Shown here piece after piece: positions 17,479-31,270 of a stretch of 64,000 nt of DNA; within the stretch, counting starts at the first letter, position 1; every line of letters starts with the position of its first letter. The position numbers were made by a program, and so were the translations under genes. The stretch lies in NCBI RefSeq assembly GCF_001704615.3, contig NZ_CP029397.2, positions 3,289,931 to 3,353,930 on the forward strand. The letters are read 5' to 3'. Below the pieces are notes generated by a model, which ran no database searches, was not told where the DNA came from, and saw nothing but the letters and a program-made list of their open reading frames with translations. This stretch comes from Acinetobacter defluvii. Its GTDB lineage: Bacteria > Pseudomonadota > Gammaproteobacteria > Pseudomonadales > Moraxellaceae.

Positions 17479-20322
17479 ATGAGCGATAAGCAAACTCCTG
17501 AAAATGCTGTGGATTATAAAGCCACACTAAACCTCCCAGGTACTGAATTTGCAATGAAAGCAAATCTTGCAGTACGTGAAGCTAAATGGTTAGAAGAGTG
17601 GTATGCCGACAACATTTATCAGCAGATTCGTGCATCGCGTATTGGTAAGAAAAAATATGTGCTCCATGATGGTCCTCCCTATGCAAATGGTTCTTTACAT
17701 TTAGGTCATGTGGTCAATAAAGTTCTGAAAGATATTATTGTCAAAAGCCGTACTTTAGATGGTTTAGATGCCCCTTATGTACCGGGTTGGGACTGCCACG
17801 GTCTGCCAATCGAACTTAAAGTCGAAGAAAAAGTCGGTAAAGTGGGTGTAAAAGTCGATGCGTCTACTTTCCGTAAAGCATGCCGTGAATATGCTTACAC
17901 GCAAGTCGAATTACAGAAAAAAGACTTCATTCGTATGGGCGTATTGGGGGATTGGGATAATCCATACCTCACCATGAACTTCAAACAAGAAGCAGATATT
18001 GTTCGTGCTTTGGGTGAGATTGCTAAAGCTGGTCATATCGAACCGGGTCTTAAACCAGTGAACTGGTGTATGGATTGTGGCTCTTCATTGGCTGAAGCTG
18101 AAGTTGAATACGAAGATAAAAAATCAGATGCGATTGATGTCGGTTTCGGTGTAGTAAATCTCGCCGATTTATCTAAAAAGTTAGGTGTGACTGTAAACAA
18201 TCCAACTGACATTGTGATCTGGACAACCACGCCTTGGACGCTTCCTGCCAACCAAGCGGTCGCATTACATGCTGAAATTGAATATCAATTGGTTGAAGTT
18301 CAGTCTGAACGTGGTACACAAAACTTGATCTTGGCCAAAGATTTGGTTGAATCTGCTTGTGAACGTTATAAACTTGAAAATCCAAAAGTTTTAGCTGATT
18401 TCGTTGGCGCAAAACTAGAAAATCTACAATTACAACACCCCCTCCTTACAGATCGCCAAGTGCCTGTGATTTTGGGTGAGCACGTGATTGCGACCAGTGG
18501 TACAGGTGCAGTACATACAGCACCAGGTCATGGTGTGGACGATTATAAAGTTGGCTTACAATACAACTTAACTGTAGACAACCCTGTGGGTGGAAATGGT
18601 GTATATCTACCCACTGCACCGATTTTTGCGGGTGAGCACATCTACAAAGCCAACCCACAAATTATTGAAGCATTAAACAATGCTGGAAAATTATGGGCAC
18701 ATGTTGCGATTACACATAGCTATCCACACTGCTGGCGTCATAAAACACCGATTATTTTCCGTGCTACACCGCAATGGTTCATCAGCATGGATGCCAATGG
18801 TCTACGCCAAGATGCGTTAAATGCGATTGAAAATGAGATCGGCTTTGTCCCTGACTGGGGTAAAAACCGTATCAAATCGATGATTGAAGGTCGTCCAGAC
18901 TGGTGTATTTCACGTCAACGTACTTGGGGTGTACCAATCCCATTCTTTGTACATAAAGACACCAATGAGCTTCACCCACGTACCCCTGAACTGATCGAAG
19001 AAGTTGCAAAACTGATTGAAAAAGAAGGGATCGATGGTTGGTATAACCGTGAAGCAAAAGAATTTATCGGTGATGATGCTGAGCAATATAATGCTGTGCG
19101 AGATACCTTAGACGTATGGTTCGACTCAGGTACAACCCATTATGCAGTGTTACGTCAACGTGAAGAACTCACTGATCCAGCTGATTTATATCTTGAAGGT
19201 TCAGATCAACATCGTGGTTGGTTCCAATCTTCATTGTTGACTTCAATTGCGATCAATAAGCGTGCACCATATAAAGCTTTACTGACTCATGGTTTTACTG
19301 TCGATGAGAAAGGTCGCAAGTTATCTAAATCATTAGGAAACTTCATCCCGCTTGAAGATATTGTCAAGCAATTGGGTGCGGATGGTTTACGTTTATACGT
19401 AGCATCAAGTGACTATCGCTATGAAATTGCGGCAAGTAAAGAAATCTTCAACCGTGTCAGCGATAGTTATCGCCGTATCCGTAATACTTTACGCTTCTTA
19501 TTGGCGAACCTAAATGGTTTCAAACCATCAACAGATGCACTTCCTGTAGATCAATTGATCGCGCTTGATCAATACATCTTACAACGTGCAGCTGAGGTAC
19601 AAAAAACCATTCAACAAGCCTATGAAGATATGAACTTCCATCTTGTGAGCAATGCTTTAACCAGTTTCTGTATCAATGACCTAGGTGGTTTCTACTTAGA
19701 CATCATCAAAGACCGTCAGTACACCACCAAAGCAGATTCACAAGCACGCCGTTCTGCACAGACTGCGTTATATCATTTGGTACAAGCCTTTGTGCGTTGG
19801 ATGTCACCAATCCTGAGCTTTACTGCACAAGAAGCGTGGCCATTGATTCCAGAACAATCTGAAAAATATGTGTTTACAGCCGAATGGTACGATATTCCAG
19901 TGTCAGCAACTGCGAACTTAGTTTCAGAAGCAGATTGGCAAACTCTGATCGCAGTAAAATCGGCAGTGAACAAACAAATCGAAGCGGCACGTAATGCTAA
20001 ATTAATCGGTTCAAACCTGTCGGCAAAAGTTGAAATTTGGGCTACACCTGACCTCAAAGCAGTACTTGATCAATTCGCTGATGAATTACGTTTTGTCTTG
20101 ATCACATCGACTGTGATTGTGAAAGATTTCGATGCTGCACAAGGCGAAGTGACTGATTTGGAAGGTTTACGTGTTCAAGTCGCTGCTGCTGAAGGTGAAA
20201 AATGTGCACGTTGTTGGCATGTTCTTCCTGATGTAAATACACATTCAGAACATCCAGGTCTTTGTTCGCGTTGTATTATTAACCTTCCTACAGGTCAAGG
20301 CGAAGAGAGAAAATATGCCTAA
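17479..20322 (+). CDS. ileS: Isoleucyl-tRNA synthetase
   Basis: Class I aminoacyl-tRNA synthetase that charges tRNA-Ile and edits valine. It has the HIGH-type motif HLGH after PPYANGSL, the editing-domain block (TTTPWTLPANQA and TGAVHTAPGHG), the KMSKS-type motif KLSKS (GRKLSKSLGNF) and a C-terminal zinc finger with two Cys pairs (CARCW and CSRC). Starting at the ATG at 17479 gives MSDKQTPEN; an ATG at 17467 would add four residues. The stop overlaps the lspA start by 8 bases, so the two are translationally coupled. Clustered near-cognate sites or a T-box are not seen upstream. Confidence 0.98.
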   Translation: MSDKQTPENAVDYKATLNLPGTEFAMKANLAVREAKWLEEWYADNIYQQIRASRIGKKKYVLHDGPPYANGSLHLGHVVNKVLKDIIVKSRTLDGLDAPYVPGWDCHGLPIELKVEEKVGKVGVKVDASTFRKACREYAYTQVELQKKDFIRMGVLGDWDNPYLTMNFKQEADIVRALGEIAKAGHIEPGLKPVNWCMDCGSSLAEAEVEYEDKKSDAIDVGFGVVNLADLSKKLGVTVNNPTDIVIWTTTPWTLPANQAVALHAEIEYQLVEVQSERGTQNLILAKDLVESACERYKLENPKVLADFVGAKLENLQLQHPLLTDRQVPVILGEHVIATSGTGAVHTAPGHGVDDYKVGLQYNLTVDNPVGGNGVYLPTAPIFAGEHIYKANPQIIEALNNAGKLWAHVAITHSYPHCWRHKTPIIFRATPQWFISMDANGLRQDALNAIENEIGFVPDWGKNRIKSMIEGRPDWCISRQRTWGVPIPFFVHKDTNELHPRTPELIEEVAKLIEKEGIDGWYNREAKEFIGDDAEQYNAVRDTLDVWFDSGTTHYAVLRQREELTDPADLYLEGSDQHRGWFQSSLLTSIAINKRAPYKALLTHGFTVDEKGRKLSKSLGNFIPLEDIVKQLGADGLRLYVASSDYRYEIAASKEIFNRVSDSYRRIRNTLRFLLANLNGFKPSTDALPVDQLIALDQYILQRAAEVQKTIQQAYEDMNFHLVSNALTSFCINDLGGFYLDIIKDRQYTTKADSQARRSAQTALYHLVQAFVRWMSPILSFTAQEAWPLIPEQSEKYVFTAEWYDIPVSATANLVSEADWQTLIAVKSAVNKQIEAARNAKLIGSNLSAKVEIWATPDLKAVLDQFADELRFVLITSTVIVKDFDAAQGEVTDLEGLRVQVAAAEGEKCARCWHVLPDVNTHSEHPGLCSRCIINLPTGQGEERKYA

Positions 20323-20851
20323 TCCACACAATAAAAAGGGCTTATTCCAGTTTTATACACATAACTTGATGTGGCTTGGACTTTCTGTGCTTGCCATCAT
20401 CATTGACCAGTGGACTAAGCATATTGCAAGTACACATCTGACTTATGCAGATCCTGTCCCTGTATTGCCCTTTTTAAATTGGACATTGCTGCATAACTAT
20501 GGTGCAGCCTTTAGCTTTTTATCTGATGCGGGTGGATGGCAACACTATTTATTTACAGGGCTTGCTGGCATCGTTTCAATTATCTTTATTTTTTGGCTGT
20601 TACGCATGCCAAAAACAGTGCTAATTTTACCGATGGCGATTGCACTGATTTTAGGTGGAGCGATTGGTAATTTGATTGATCGCGTCAGCCTAGGTTATGT
20701 AGTTGACTTTATTCATGTGTTTTACCAAAACCATCACTTCCCTGCATTTAATATTGCAGACAGTGCGATTACGCTAGGCACTATTTTATTGTTAATTGAT
20801 ACCTTCTTTTTAGAAAAGCAGCGTATTCAACGTGTGGAAAATGCAAAATGA
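20315..20851 (+). CDS. lspA: Lipoprotein signal peptidase (signal peptidase II)
   Basis: Inner-membrane aspartyl protease that removes signal peptides from prolipoproteins. It has four membrane helices and the two catalytic Asp blocks, GGAIGNLIDRVSLGYVVDF and FNIADSAITLG, plus the early IIIDQWTKH motif. 178 residues, with a slightly long N-terminus. It overlaps ileS upstream and fkpB downstream (4-base ATGA overlap). Its substrates probably include the several lipoproteins encoded in this window. Confidence 0.97.
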   Translation: MPNPHNKKGLFQFYTHNLMWLGLSVLAIIIDQWTKHIASTHLTYADPVPVLPFLNWTLLHNYGAAFSFLSDAGGWQHYLFTGLAGIVSIIFIFWLLRMPKTVLILPMAIALILGGAIGNLIDRVSLGYVVDFIHVFYQNHHFPAFNIADSAITLGTILLLIDTFFLEKQRIQRVENAK

Positions 20852-21333
20852 CTGAAGAAATAATTAATCCCAATGAAGAAACCCGTATTGCGGATGGTTC
20901 AAAGGTAGATCTGCATTTTTCCGTTGCCATTGAAAATGGTGTGGAAATTGACAATACTCGTAGTCGTGAAGAGCCTGTGAGCTTAGTCATCGGAGATGGC
21001 AGTTTATTGCCTGGTTTTGAAAAAGCTTTATTGGGATTGCGTGCAGGTGACCGTCGTACAGTGAGTCTTCCGCCAGAAGATGCTTTCGGTCCGTGGAACC
21101 CTGAAAATGTGCAAAAATTTGATACGGTGAAATTTGAACAACGTCCTGTTGAAGGGCATATGATCGAATTTGAAGACAAAGCCAAACAAAGTTTATTTGG
21201 TGTAGTGAAAACTGTAGGTGAAGATATCACTGAGGTTGATTTTAACCATCCATTGGCAGGTAAAAATATTACTTTTGAAGTAGAAATTTTCAAAGTTACC
21301 CCTGCAGGTCAGCAAGGCGTAAAATTGATGTAA
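20848..21333 (+). CDS. fkpB: FKBP-type peptidyl-prolyl isomerase (SlpA/FkpB type)
   Basis: Small cytosolic proline isomerase/chaperone of 161 residues. The FKBP domain (VDLHFSVAIENGVEID, SLVIGDGSLLPGFEKALLG) contains the inserted flap of the SlyD/SlpA class with LPPEDAFGPWNPENV. Unlike SlyD it has no His-rich metal-binding tail. It is the third gene of ileS-lspA-fkpB, overlapping lspA by 4 bases, the same order as in E. coli. A terminator follows about 33 bases after the stop. Confidence 0.93.
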   Translation: MTEEIINPNEETRIADGSKVDLHFSVAIENGVEIDNTRSREEPVSLVIGDGSLLPGFEKALLGLRAGDRRTVSLPPEDAFGPWNPENVQKFDTVKFEQRPVEGHMIEFEDKAKQSLFGVVKTVGEDITEVDFNHPLAGKNITFEVEIFKVTPAGQQGVKLM

Positions 21334-21365
21334 TTTTTCATCAAGTCTGCTCCTCAAATACATTG

Positions 21366-21388
21366 AAAAGCTCCTGATGGAGCTTTTT
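21366..21388 (+). terminator. Rho-independent terminator of ileS-lspA-fkpB
   Basis: Stem AAAAGCTCC / GGAGCTTTT with TGAT loop and T-run, just after fkpB. Confidence 0.88.
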
Positions 21389-21496
21389 ATTTTTCTAAAC
21401 ACAACTATAAAAATAATGGAAAATATACAAAACCGCTCTATGCAAAAAGCTCACATCACTTTAATTTAATAGGACATAAAAAACAAAGGCTTAATT

Positions 21497-22039
21497 ATGA
21501 AAATCTATATCGTTGTTGGCAGTGTACGTGAAGGACGCACAGCAATTAAAATTGCACGTTGGGCTGAAAAAACTATTAAAAACTTTGATTACAGCACGGT
21601 TCAAACTGAAATTGTGGATTTAAAAGAATGGGATTTACCATTTTTTGCAGGTGCGCATCCGCCACTTTCAGGTATTTATGACCAACCCAAGCAACAACAA
21701 TGGGCAGATAAAATCGCACAAGCCAATGCCTTTATTTTTATTAGTCCTGAATATAATCATGGCTATAGCCCAGTCTTAAAAAATGCATTGGATTATATTG
21801 GTAAAGAATGGCGCGCTAAACCTGCAGCATATATCAGTTATGGTTCAACCAATGGCTCTCGGTCAATCGACCAAATTCGTCAAGTATGTACACAATTAGG
21901 AATGATCGATAGCAATGCGATCATCGAAATTCGCGATATTTCCAAACGTTGTCAAGCAGAGGAGTTTGAGAGCAATGAATTTGATGAAAAAGCATTAAAA
22001 GCTAGCTTTGATAAATTAATTCAATATAGTAATGTTTAA
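21497..22039 (+). CDS. NADPH-dependent FMN reductase-family flavoprotein
   Basis: Flavodoxin-fold oxidoreductase of 180 residues. The FMN phosphate-binding loop is GSVREGRTAIKIA near the start, and the signature SPEYNHGYSPVLKNALDY lies at about 95-112. This family reduces flavins, quinones, azo compounds or metals at the expense of NAD(P)H; the physiological substrate cannot be told here. Monocistronic by spacing. A short hairpin (22040-22059, arms TTGTACGT/ACGTACAA) begins at the stop codon but lacks a T-run. Confidence 0.85.
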   Translation: MKIYIVVGSVREGRTAIKIARWAEKTIKNFDYSTVQTEIVDLKEWDLPFFAGAHPPLSGIYDQPKQQQWADKIAQANAFIFISPEYNHGYSPVLKNALDYIGKEWRAKPAAYISYGSTNGSRSIDQIRQVCTQLGMIDSNAIIEIRDISKRCQAEEFESNEFDEKALKASFDKLIQYSNV

Positions 22040-22099
22040 TTGTACGTAAAAACGTACAAAAGATGCAGTGATTGACGCATTTTCAAGTCAAGGGAATTA

Positions 22100-22247
22100 T
22101 TCTATTCTAAAAACATAGGGAACAGGAAGTTTCCAGAACATAAAACAAAAATAATCAAGTTCTCGCATCAGGACGTGAGGTAAGACAGGAGTTATACCTA
22201 AACAACCGATACAAAACAGCTCAATCAGGATGATTGGGCTGTTTTTT
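22100..22247 (+). ncRNA. Candidate small RNA between the FMN reductase and transglycosylase genes
   Basis: The 338-base gap has no convincing ORF but has a promoter-like TTGACG at 22072-22077 with an AT-rich -10 candidate about 18 bases on. It ends in a strong intrinsic terminator (22215-22247): a 13-bp stem beginning AACAGCTCAATCA, then six T. The terminator belongs to no protein gene. I do not recognise a known RNA family. Start approximate. Confidence 0.4.
22215..22247 (+). terminator. Strong orphan Rho-independent terminator
   Basis: Stem AACAGCTCAATCA / TGATTGGGCTGTT (one G-T pair), 3-base loop, then TTTTTT. It is 172 bases past the FMN reductase stop and upstream of the transglycosylase, so it could end either a long trailer or a small RNA. 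Confidence 0.85.
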
Positions 22248-22377
22248 ATTGTCTCTTACATTCTTTTGCAAAACTTAAGGTATTCAACATTGACTCCTAC
22301 CACAACGCTACCTAACATCATTTTATAAATATTTTCATATTGGTCGTATTTTGTTGATTCCTCGTTATTTTCCGAAC

Positions 22378-22929
22378 ATGTTTAAAAGTTTATTAGGCTC
22401 TTATTTAAGTACATTAAAAGTTGCGCTGATGGTCAGTACTGTCGTGGTAACAGGTTGTTCCACACTTGGGGGTGGTTCTATTGAGAAACGGTCAGCCAAA
22501 CTAGCGCAAGGTATTCAAAAAGCATATTCGGTAGAAAGTAATACTGCAGCCCGTATTGCCCCTATGATTGTGCAAAATGCAGAACAATATCATGTAGACC
22601 CTTTGCTTTTAGCTGCGATGATCCGCCAAGAGTCGAGTTATCGTAGTTATGTTATTTCACCTGCGGGTGCAGTTGGACTGACACAAGTCATTCCACGCTA
22701 TTGGCAACAAAGCTGTCAGGGTGATTTATTTGATGAAAATACTAATATTCAGTGTGGTACATATATTTTAGCCCAATATAATCAATCTGCAGGCAGTTGG
22801 AAAAAAGCATTGGCTTATTATAACGTTGGACCGACAGGGTATCAGTCTAGTTGGAAAATGAAACGTCAAGGAAAAAAATATGCAAGAGAAGTAAAAAAGC
22901 ATCGTAGTCAGCTAAAAGACGTATTATAA
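22378..22929 (+). CDS. SLT-type lytic transglycosylase lipoprotein (EmtA/MltE-like)
   Basis: Cleaves the glycan strands of peptidoglycan. The ATG at 22378 gives a signal peptide ending in lipobox VVTGC, so it is an outer- or inner-membrane-anchored lipoprotein of 183 residues; the earlier TTG at 22351 would spoil the signal. The lysozyme-like domain has the catalytic Glu in MIRQESSYRSYVISPAGAVG, followed by GLTQVIP and the ALAYYNVGP motif, all hallmarks of the SLT family. No peptidoglycan-binding repeat is present. It is followed by its own terminator. Confidence 0.88.
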   Translation: MFKSLLGSYLSTLKVALMVSTVVVTGCSTLGGGSIEKRSAKLAQGIQKAYSVESNTAARIAPMIVQNAEQYHVDPLLLAAMIRQESSYRSYVISPAGAVGLTQVIPRYWQQSCQGDLFDENTNIQCGTYILAQYNQSAGSWKKALAYYNVGPTGYQSSWKMKRQGKKYAREVKKHRSQLKDVL

Positions 22930-22936
22930 ATTAGGT

Positions 22937-22966
22937 AAAAAGCCTTGGCATTTAACCAAGGCTTTT
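22937..22966 (+). terminator. Terminator between transglycosylase and AAHS transporter genes
   Basis: Stem AAAAGCCTTGG / CCAAGGCTTTT with a 7-base loop; A/T flanks allow use from both strands between two convergent genes. Confidence 0.8.
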
Positions 22967-22980
22967 AGCGACAATTTTAA

Positions 22981-24330
22981 TTAATTCGTGGAAATTGCTG
23001 CTGCTTTTACTTCAATTTTACTTTCAACTTTTTTGATGCGAATAAATGAAATTGCAATCGCAGCAATAATACCTGGAACTGCAACAGCAATAAAGTTCCA
23101 TTTATGAGGTAATTCTAAACCAAGTAAATAGCCAATTAAAATTGGTCCTACAATCGCTCCAGTACGTCCAATTGCTGATGCCCAACCAATCCCAGTAGAA
23201 CGCACAGCAACAGGGTAATATTGTGCAACATAGCTATATAACAAAATACTGCTACCAATAGATGATGCACCAGCTAAGCTAACCAATAGATAGATCACAG
23301 GTTGTGGCGAGTTAAAACCAAGCCCAACCAACGAGAAAACACCCACGATAAGCATACCAATCAATACAGGTTTAAAATCAAAACGATCTGCTAAAACACC
23401 ACCACCCACAGTTCCAATAACCGCACCAATATTCAATGCCATTAAGAACATTAAACTACTGCCCAATGAATACCCTGCTGCCATCATCAGTTTCGGCAAC
23501 CAACTGCCTAATGCATAAAGCATGAGTAAGCACATAAAAAAAGTGACCCAGAATAACAAGGTACCCACAACACGATTTTCAGTGAATAAAGCTTTAACAG
23601 ATGCGTTTTGGGTTTGATCATCACTTGATAAAACCAATTGCGTATTGGCTGTTACTTGTGCTGTAGGTTCCACTTGCTTTAAGAAATGACGGGCTTGATC
23701 CATTTTTTGAGCTTTCACCAAGAAAGTTAAAGACTCGGGTAAAAACTTCCAAAATAAAGGCACAAAAAGTAGTGGAATGCCAGCAATATAAAACATAATT
23801 TGCCAACCATAGTCCGCTGCAAACCATGAACCACACAGTGCTGCCATAATACCACCTACGGCATAACCACTAAACATCGTGGTCACTAAGGTACTTTTTA
23901 AACGTTGCGGTGCATATTCTGCCGTTAAAGCCACTAAATTAGGTAATACCCCACCAATCCCTAAACCCGCAATAAAACGTAAAATACCAAACTCAGTGGG
24001 ATTAGAGGCAAATCCTCCAATAAAAGTAAAAAAACTAAATAATGAAACACAGATTAAAATAACTTTTTTACGTCCAATTTTATCTGCAAGCATTCCAAAT
24101 GACATTGCACCAAACATCATCCCTGCAAGTGCTGTGCTTGCCAGCATACCTGCTTGCACCGCAGTCATGCCCCACTCTTTCATCAGCAAGGGTAAAACCA
24201 CCCCATTAATTGCTAAATCATAGCCATCAAATAAGACGATAAATAAACACCAAAGAATAATATTGACATGGAATGATTTAAACTTCGCATGATCCACTAC
24301 AGCATTTACATTCATTGTTTGCGCTGTCAT
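22981..24330 (-). CDS. Aromatic acid:H+ symporter, MFS superfamily (AAHS family)
   Basis: Inner-membrane importer of aromatic acids such as benzoate, 4-hydroxybenzoate, muconate or vanillate (PcaK/BenK/MucK/VanK group). TM1 carries the essential DGYDLAINGVVLP motif, and the loop after TM2 has the MFS signature FGMLADKIGRKKV. Start chosen at 24330: a very strong Shine-Dalgarno, GGAGGTGAGT (24334-24343 on the complement), lies just before it, giving 449 residues; a longer frame from 24387 would run through that SD. No catabolic genes are adjacent, so the substrate is not fixed by context. Confidence 0.9.
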   Translation of the reverse strand: MTAQTMNVNAVVDHAKFKSFHVNIILWCLFIVLFDGYDLAINGVVLPLLMKEWGMTAVQAGMLASTALAGMMFGAMSFGMLADKIGRKKVILICVSLFSFFTFIGGFASNPTEFGILRFIAGLGIGGVLPNLVALTAEYAPQRLKSTLVTTMFSGYAVGGIMAALCGSWFAADYGWQIMFYIAGIPLLFVPLFWKFLPESLTFLVKAQKMDQARHFLKQVEPTAQVTANTQLVLSSDDQTQNASVKALFTENRVVGTLLFWVTFFMCLLMLYALGSWLPKLMMAAGYSLGSSLMFLMALNIGAVIGTVGGGVLADRFDFKPVLIGMLIVGVFSLVGLGFNSPQPVIYLLVSLAGASSIGSSILLYSYVAQYYPVAVRSTGIGWASAIGRTGAIVGPILIGYLLGLELPHKWNFIAVAVPGIIAAIAISFIRIKKVESKIEVKAAAISTN

Positions 24331-24754
24331 TTTACTCACCTCCAATTGTGAGACTTCTATTTCAACATACAATGAATGGCTGTTCATTTTTTGTCTAAAA
24401 CCTTATCAGCATAAATATATACCTTAAGAGTATAGAAATTAATTTTTGGTATAAAATGCCACCTATTATTGATATAAAATATCAGCTAGCTCTAGATTTT
24501 GTTAAAAAAGAGTAAGTTTATAAATATATAAAACAATAAATAACAACAACTTAAATATTTTAATGTGTTTTATTAGACTTTAGTTAGCTTGCAAAATAAA
24601 AATACGGAAATAATTAACAGATCTTTAGTCTAATATTCAACAATTTTCTATTTTTTCTACTTAATTAGCACTTGCTTTATTATTTCCTTGCCCTATTCTT
24701 TTATCCCCATAAAAAACACCCTCTGTCTTCTGACAGAGGGTGTTTGAATTTAAA
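24331..24754. other. Gap between transporter start and rRNA operon end
   Basis: About 420 very AT-rich bases. Apart from the transporter's upstream region and the rRNA terminator (24716-24743) I see no gene or conserved structure. Confidence 0.5.
24716..24743 (-). terminator. Rho-independent terminator of the rRNA operon
   Basis: Perfect 12-bp stem ACACCCTCTGTC / GACAGAGGGTGT with a 4-base loop, followed on the minus strand by six T. Located just downstream of 5S rRNA. Confidence 0.92.
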
Positions 24755-24869
24755 AGCTGGCGATGACTTACTCTCACATGGGTAACCCCACACTACCATC
24801 AGCGCAAAGAGGTTTCACTTCTGAGTTCGGGAAGGGATCAGGTGGTTCACTCTTGCTATTGTCGCCAGC
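24755..24869 (-). rRNA. rrf: 5S ribosomal RNA
   Basis: Large-subunit RNA of about 115 nt. On the minus strand it begins TGCTGGCGACAATAGC and ends near GTCATCGCCAGCT, with ends complementary as in 5S helix I. It contains the conserved block CCCGAACTCAGAAGTGAAAC. Last gene of the operon; the transcript ends at the 12-bp hairpin 12 bases on. Confidence 0.95.
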
Positions 24870-25036
24870 AAACTGCTTATGATTAATCACTTGGTCTTAA
24901 TTACGATGCTTTGTGCTTCGATGTGCCTAGCTTTGGTCAAATGAGTTATTAACAGAAATTTATTTGAGTTGGATATTTTAACTAGCTTTTTCACTAAATC
25001 AAGTATTTTGCATTGAATTTATCGAAACATACAACT

Positions 25037-25050
25037 GTTTGGGTGTTGTA

Positions 25051-25056
<6 letters not shown>
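25037..25056 (-). other. 23S processing stem, 3' side
   Basis: TGTTGTATAGTCAAG on the plus strand here is complementary to CTTGACTATACAAC at about 27936-27950, flanking 23S. Such stems are RNase III substrates in bacterial pre-rRNA. Confidence 0.7.
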
Positions 25057-27935
<2,879 letters not shown>

Positions 27936-27941
<6 letters not shown>

Positions 27942-27951
27942 TATACAACCC
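27936..27951 (-). other. 23S processing stem, 5' side
   Basis: CTTGACTATACAAC pairs with the segment at about 25042-25056 beyond the 3' end of 23S. The rest of the 390-base tRNA-Ala/23S spacer (to 28334) shows no gene. Confidence 0.7.
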
Positions 27952-28334
27952 CAAACAGTCGTTAATCCCTACAAGTAGGATTAAGACAATTTAATAAATA
28001 TTCATATTTATCAAACCTACAGTTTGTTGTCTGTGCACTTAAGCACTGTACAGCTTCAATCTAAATTCATATACCAAAACGCTTGATTCAGTTTTATCGC
28101 TAGTAACTCAATTTCTTTCAAACATTCAAACATGTCACTTGCGTGTCATATTCTTATGTTTAATTGAAACGAGTATGAACAATTTATTTCAACTCAAATA
28201 TATTCTGTTAATGATTAACTACTGCCTCGTCAGCACGTAGTAAACTGTGATAAATCACAGAAATTAATCAATTCAATTTTCATCAAATTCATTAATTTCT
28301 ATAATCTATTTTAGCTCGTACTCTTGAAAGTACT

Positions 28335-28410
28335 TGGTGGAGACTAGGAGAGTCGAACTCCTGACCTCCTGCGTGCAAAGCAGGCGCTCTACCAACTAAG
28401 CTAAGTCCCC
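28335..28410 (-). tRNA. tRNA-Ala (anticodon TGC)
   Basis: 76 nt with encoded CCA. On the minus strand it starts GGGGACTTAGCTTAGTTGG, has anticodon loop CTTTGCACG (TGC) and ends TCTCCACCA. Acceptor arms pair. Second tRNA in the 16S-23S spacer. Confidence 0.97.
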
Positions 28411-28483
28411 AGCTTAAGACCAATATATCTAATTTCCTGCATTCAATACTTAAACTCTCATTCAAATATTTTGTTAGTCAGAA

Positions 28484-28560
<77 letters not shown>

Positions 28561-28572
28561 TCAGATACATCA

Positions 28573-28604
28573 ATGAAGAACAACTTGTTGTGGATTCTTA
28601 CCAA
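28573..28604 (-). other. 16S processing stem, 3' side
   Basis: This segment (starting ATGAAGAACAACTTG) is nearly the same sequence, read on opposite strands, as 30284-30316 before 16S, so in the pre-rRNA the two pair to form a long stem bracketing 16S for RNase III. Confidence 0.75.
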
Positions 28605-28620
28605 TCGTCAATCTTTCGTT

Positions 28621-30158
<1,538 letters not shown>

Positions 30159-30283
30159 AAATCATTTGTGCCTTTATTATAGAATAAGACACCAATTCTG
30201 GCTCATCAATTTTCTGACAAATTCTCTCAAATAAACTTCGAGTAATTTAAACCAATCAATCAATGATAATATTTCGATCAATC

Positions 30284-30316
30284 AACCAGTAAAAATCCAC
30301 ACAAGTTGTTCTTCAT
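30284..30316 (-). other. 16S processing stem, 5' side
   Basis: In the rRNA leader. On the minus strand it reads ATGAAGAACAACTTG then TGTGGATTTTTACTGG, pairing with 28573-28604 downstream of 16S. The leader from about 30424 to 30159 otherwise shows no gene. Confidence 0.75.
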
Positions 30317-30423
30317 ATACTCTTAATGAGTTATTTACCACCTCGTCAGTGATAAATAAAACGCAATAAACTTTTAACAACTTAACCCGTTAAGCTAAGT
30401 TCGTTTGCTGTATCGCGTTGGGA

Positions 30424-30458
30424 TGAGCTCATTATAGGGCAATTTCTTACATACGCAA
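30424..30458 (-). promoter_or_regulatory. rRNA operon promoter
   Basis: On the minus strand TTGCGT (complement of 30453-30458), 16-base spacer, then a perfect TATAAT (complement of 30431-30436). It lies about 270 bases upstream of 16S, a normal rrn leader length. Further promoters may exist upstream but were not resolved. Confidence 0.75.
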
Positions 30459-30550
30459 GTGCTTTTAACTGATTGTTTTATTGAGTGTCTTTTTTTTATG
30501 CACCAATATGATGCATTTTTACACCATTTTAAACATAAGCTTTTAATTAT

Positions 30551-30583
30551 AAAGCAGAAATATGAATAAAATATTTCTGCTTT
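30551..30583 (-). terminator. Hairpin downstream of the cyclophilin gene
   Basis: Arms AAAGCAGAAATAT and ATATTTCTGCTTT with a 7-base loop, 11 bases past the cyclophilin stop. AT-rich on both sides; probably terminates the cyclophilin transcript and insulates the rRNA promoter. Confidence 0.7.
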
Positions 30584-30593
30584 ATTTTTAGAT

Positions 30594-31157
30594 TTATTTT
30601 TTTGCAGTATTTACTTTGGTTTGAATACTAATAATTTTTACCGTTTGTGTAGGTACATTTTGGTATGGACCAACATTTTGAGTTGGTACATTCACGATTT
30701 TATCTACAATATTCATTCCTTGTATAACTTTCCCAAATACCGCATAACCCGGATTTCCTGTAGCTTTATTTAGAAAGTCATTATTAGCAACATTGATAAA
30801 GAATTGACTGGTTGCTGAGTTTGGATCATTGGTTCTTGCCATCGCCAATGTACCTCTTGTATTTTTTAACCCATTGCTTGCTTCGTTTTTAATAGCCGCT
30901 TGTGTTGGCTTTTCTTGCATATTGCTATTAAAGCCACCGCCTTGAATCATAAAGCCCGGAATTACACGGTGAAAAATTGTTCCATTATAAAATTGACTAT
31001 TAACATAGTTTTTAAAATTTTTTACTGAAATCGGTGCTTGTTGATCATATAGGTCAATTTCAATATCGCCCTGATTCGTTTTAATTTGCATTTGCGTATT
31101 TGCAAAAAGCTGACTAGATGCTGCTAGAAGTAAAACAGATAGACAGAGTTTTTTCAT
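30594..31157 (-). CDS. Periplasmic cyclophilin-type peptidyl-prolyl isomerase
   Basis: Proline isomerase exported to the periplasm. Starting at the ATG at 31157 gives a clean Sec signal peptide ([19 protein letters not shown], cut after FA) preceded by an AGGA about 9 bases upstream; the longer frame to 31196 buries the signal. The cyclophilin core shows [15 protein letters not shown] and [19 protein letters not shown], with the catalytic Arg in FHRV. 187 residues before cleavage, close to E. coli PpiA (190). Monocistronic. Confidence 0.92.
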   Translation of the reverse strand: MKKLCLSVLLLAASSQLFANTQMQIKTNQGDIEIDLYDQQAPISVKNFKNYVNSQFYNGTIFHRVIPGFMIQGGGFNSNMQEKPTQAAIKNEASNGLKNTRGTLAMARTNDPNSATSQFFINVANNDFLNKATGNPGYAVFGKVIQGMNIVDKIVNVPTQNVGPYQNVPTQTVKIISIQTKVNTAKK

Positions 31158-31270
31158 TACATATATTCCTGATTTAGACGTAGGCTTTTCATTCATAGAA
31201 ACTTATATTAGTGTAGTATTTATAAATAAAAAATTAACATTTATTAATAGAATAGTAAGGGATAATTAAC

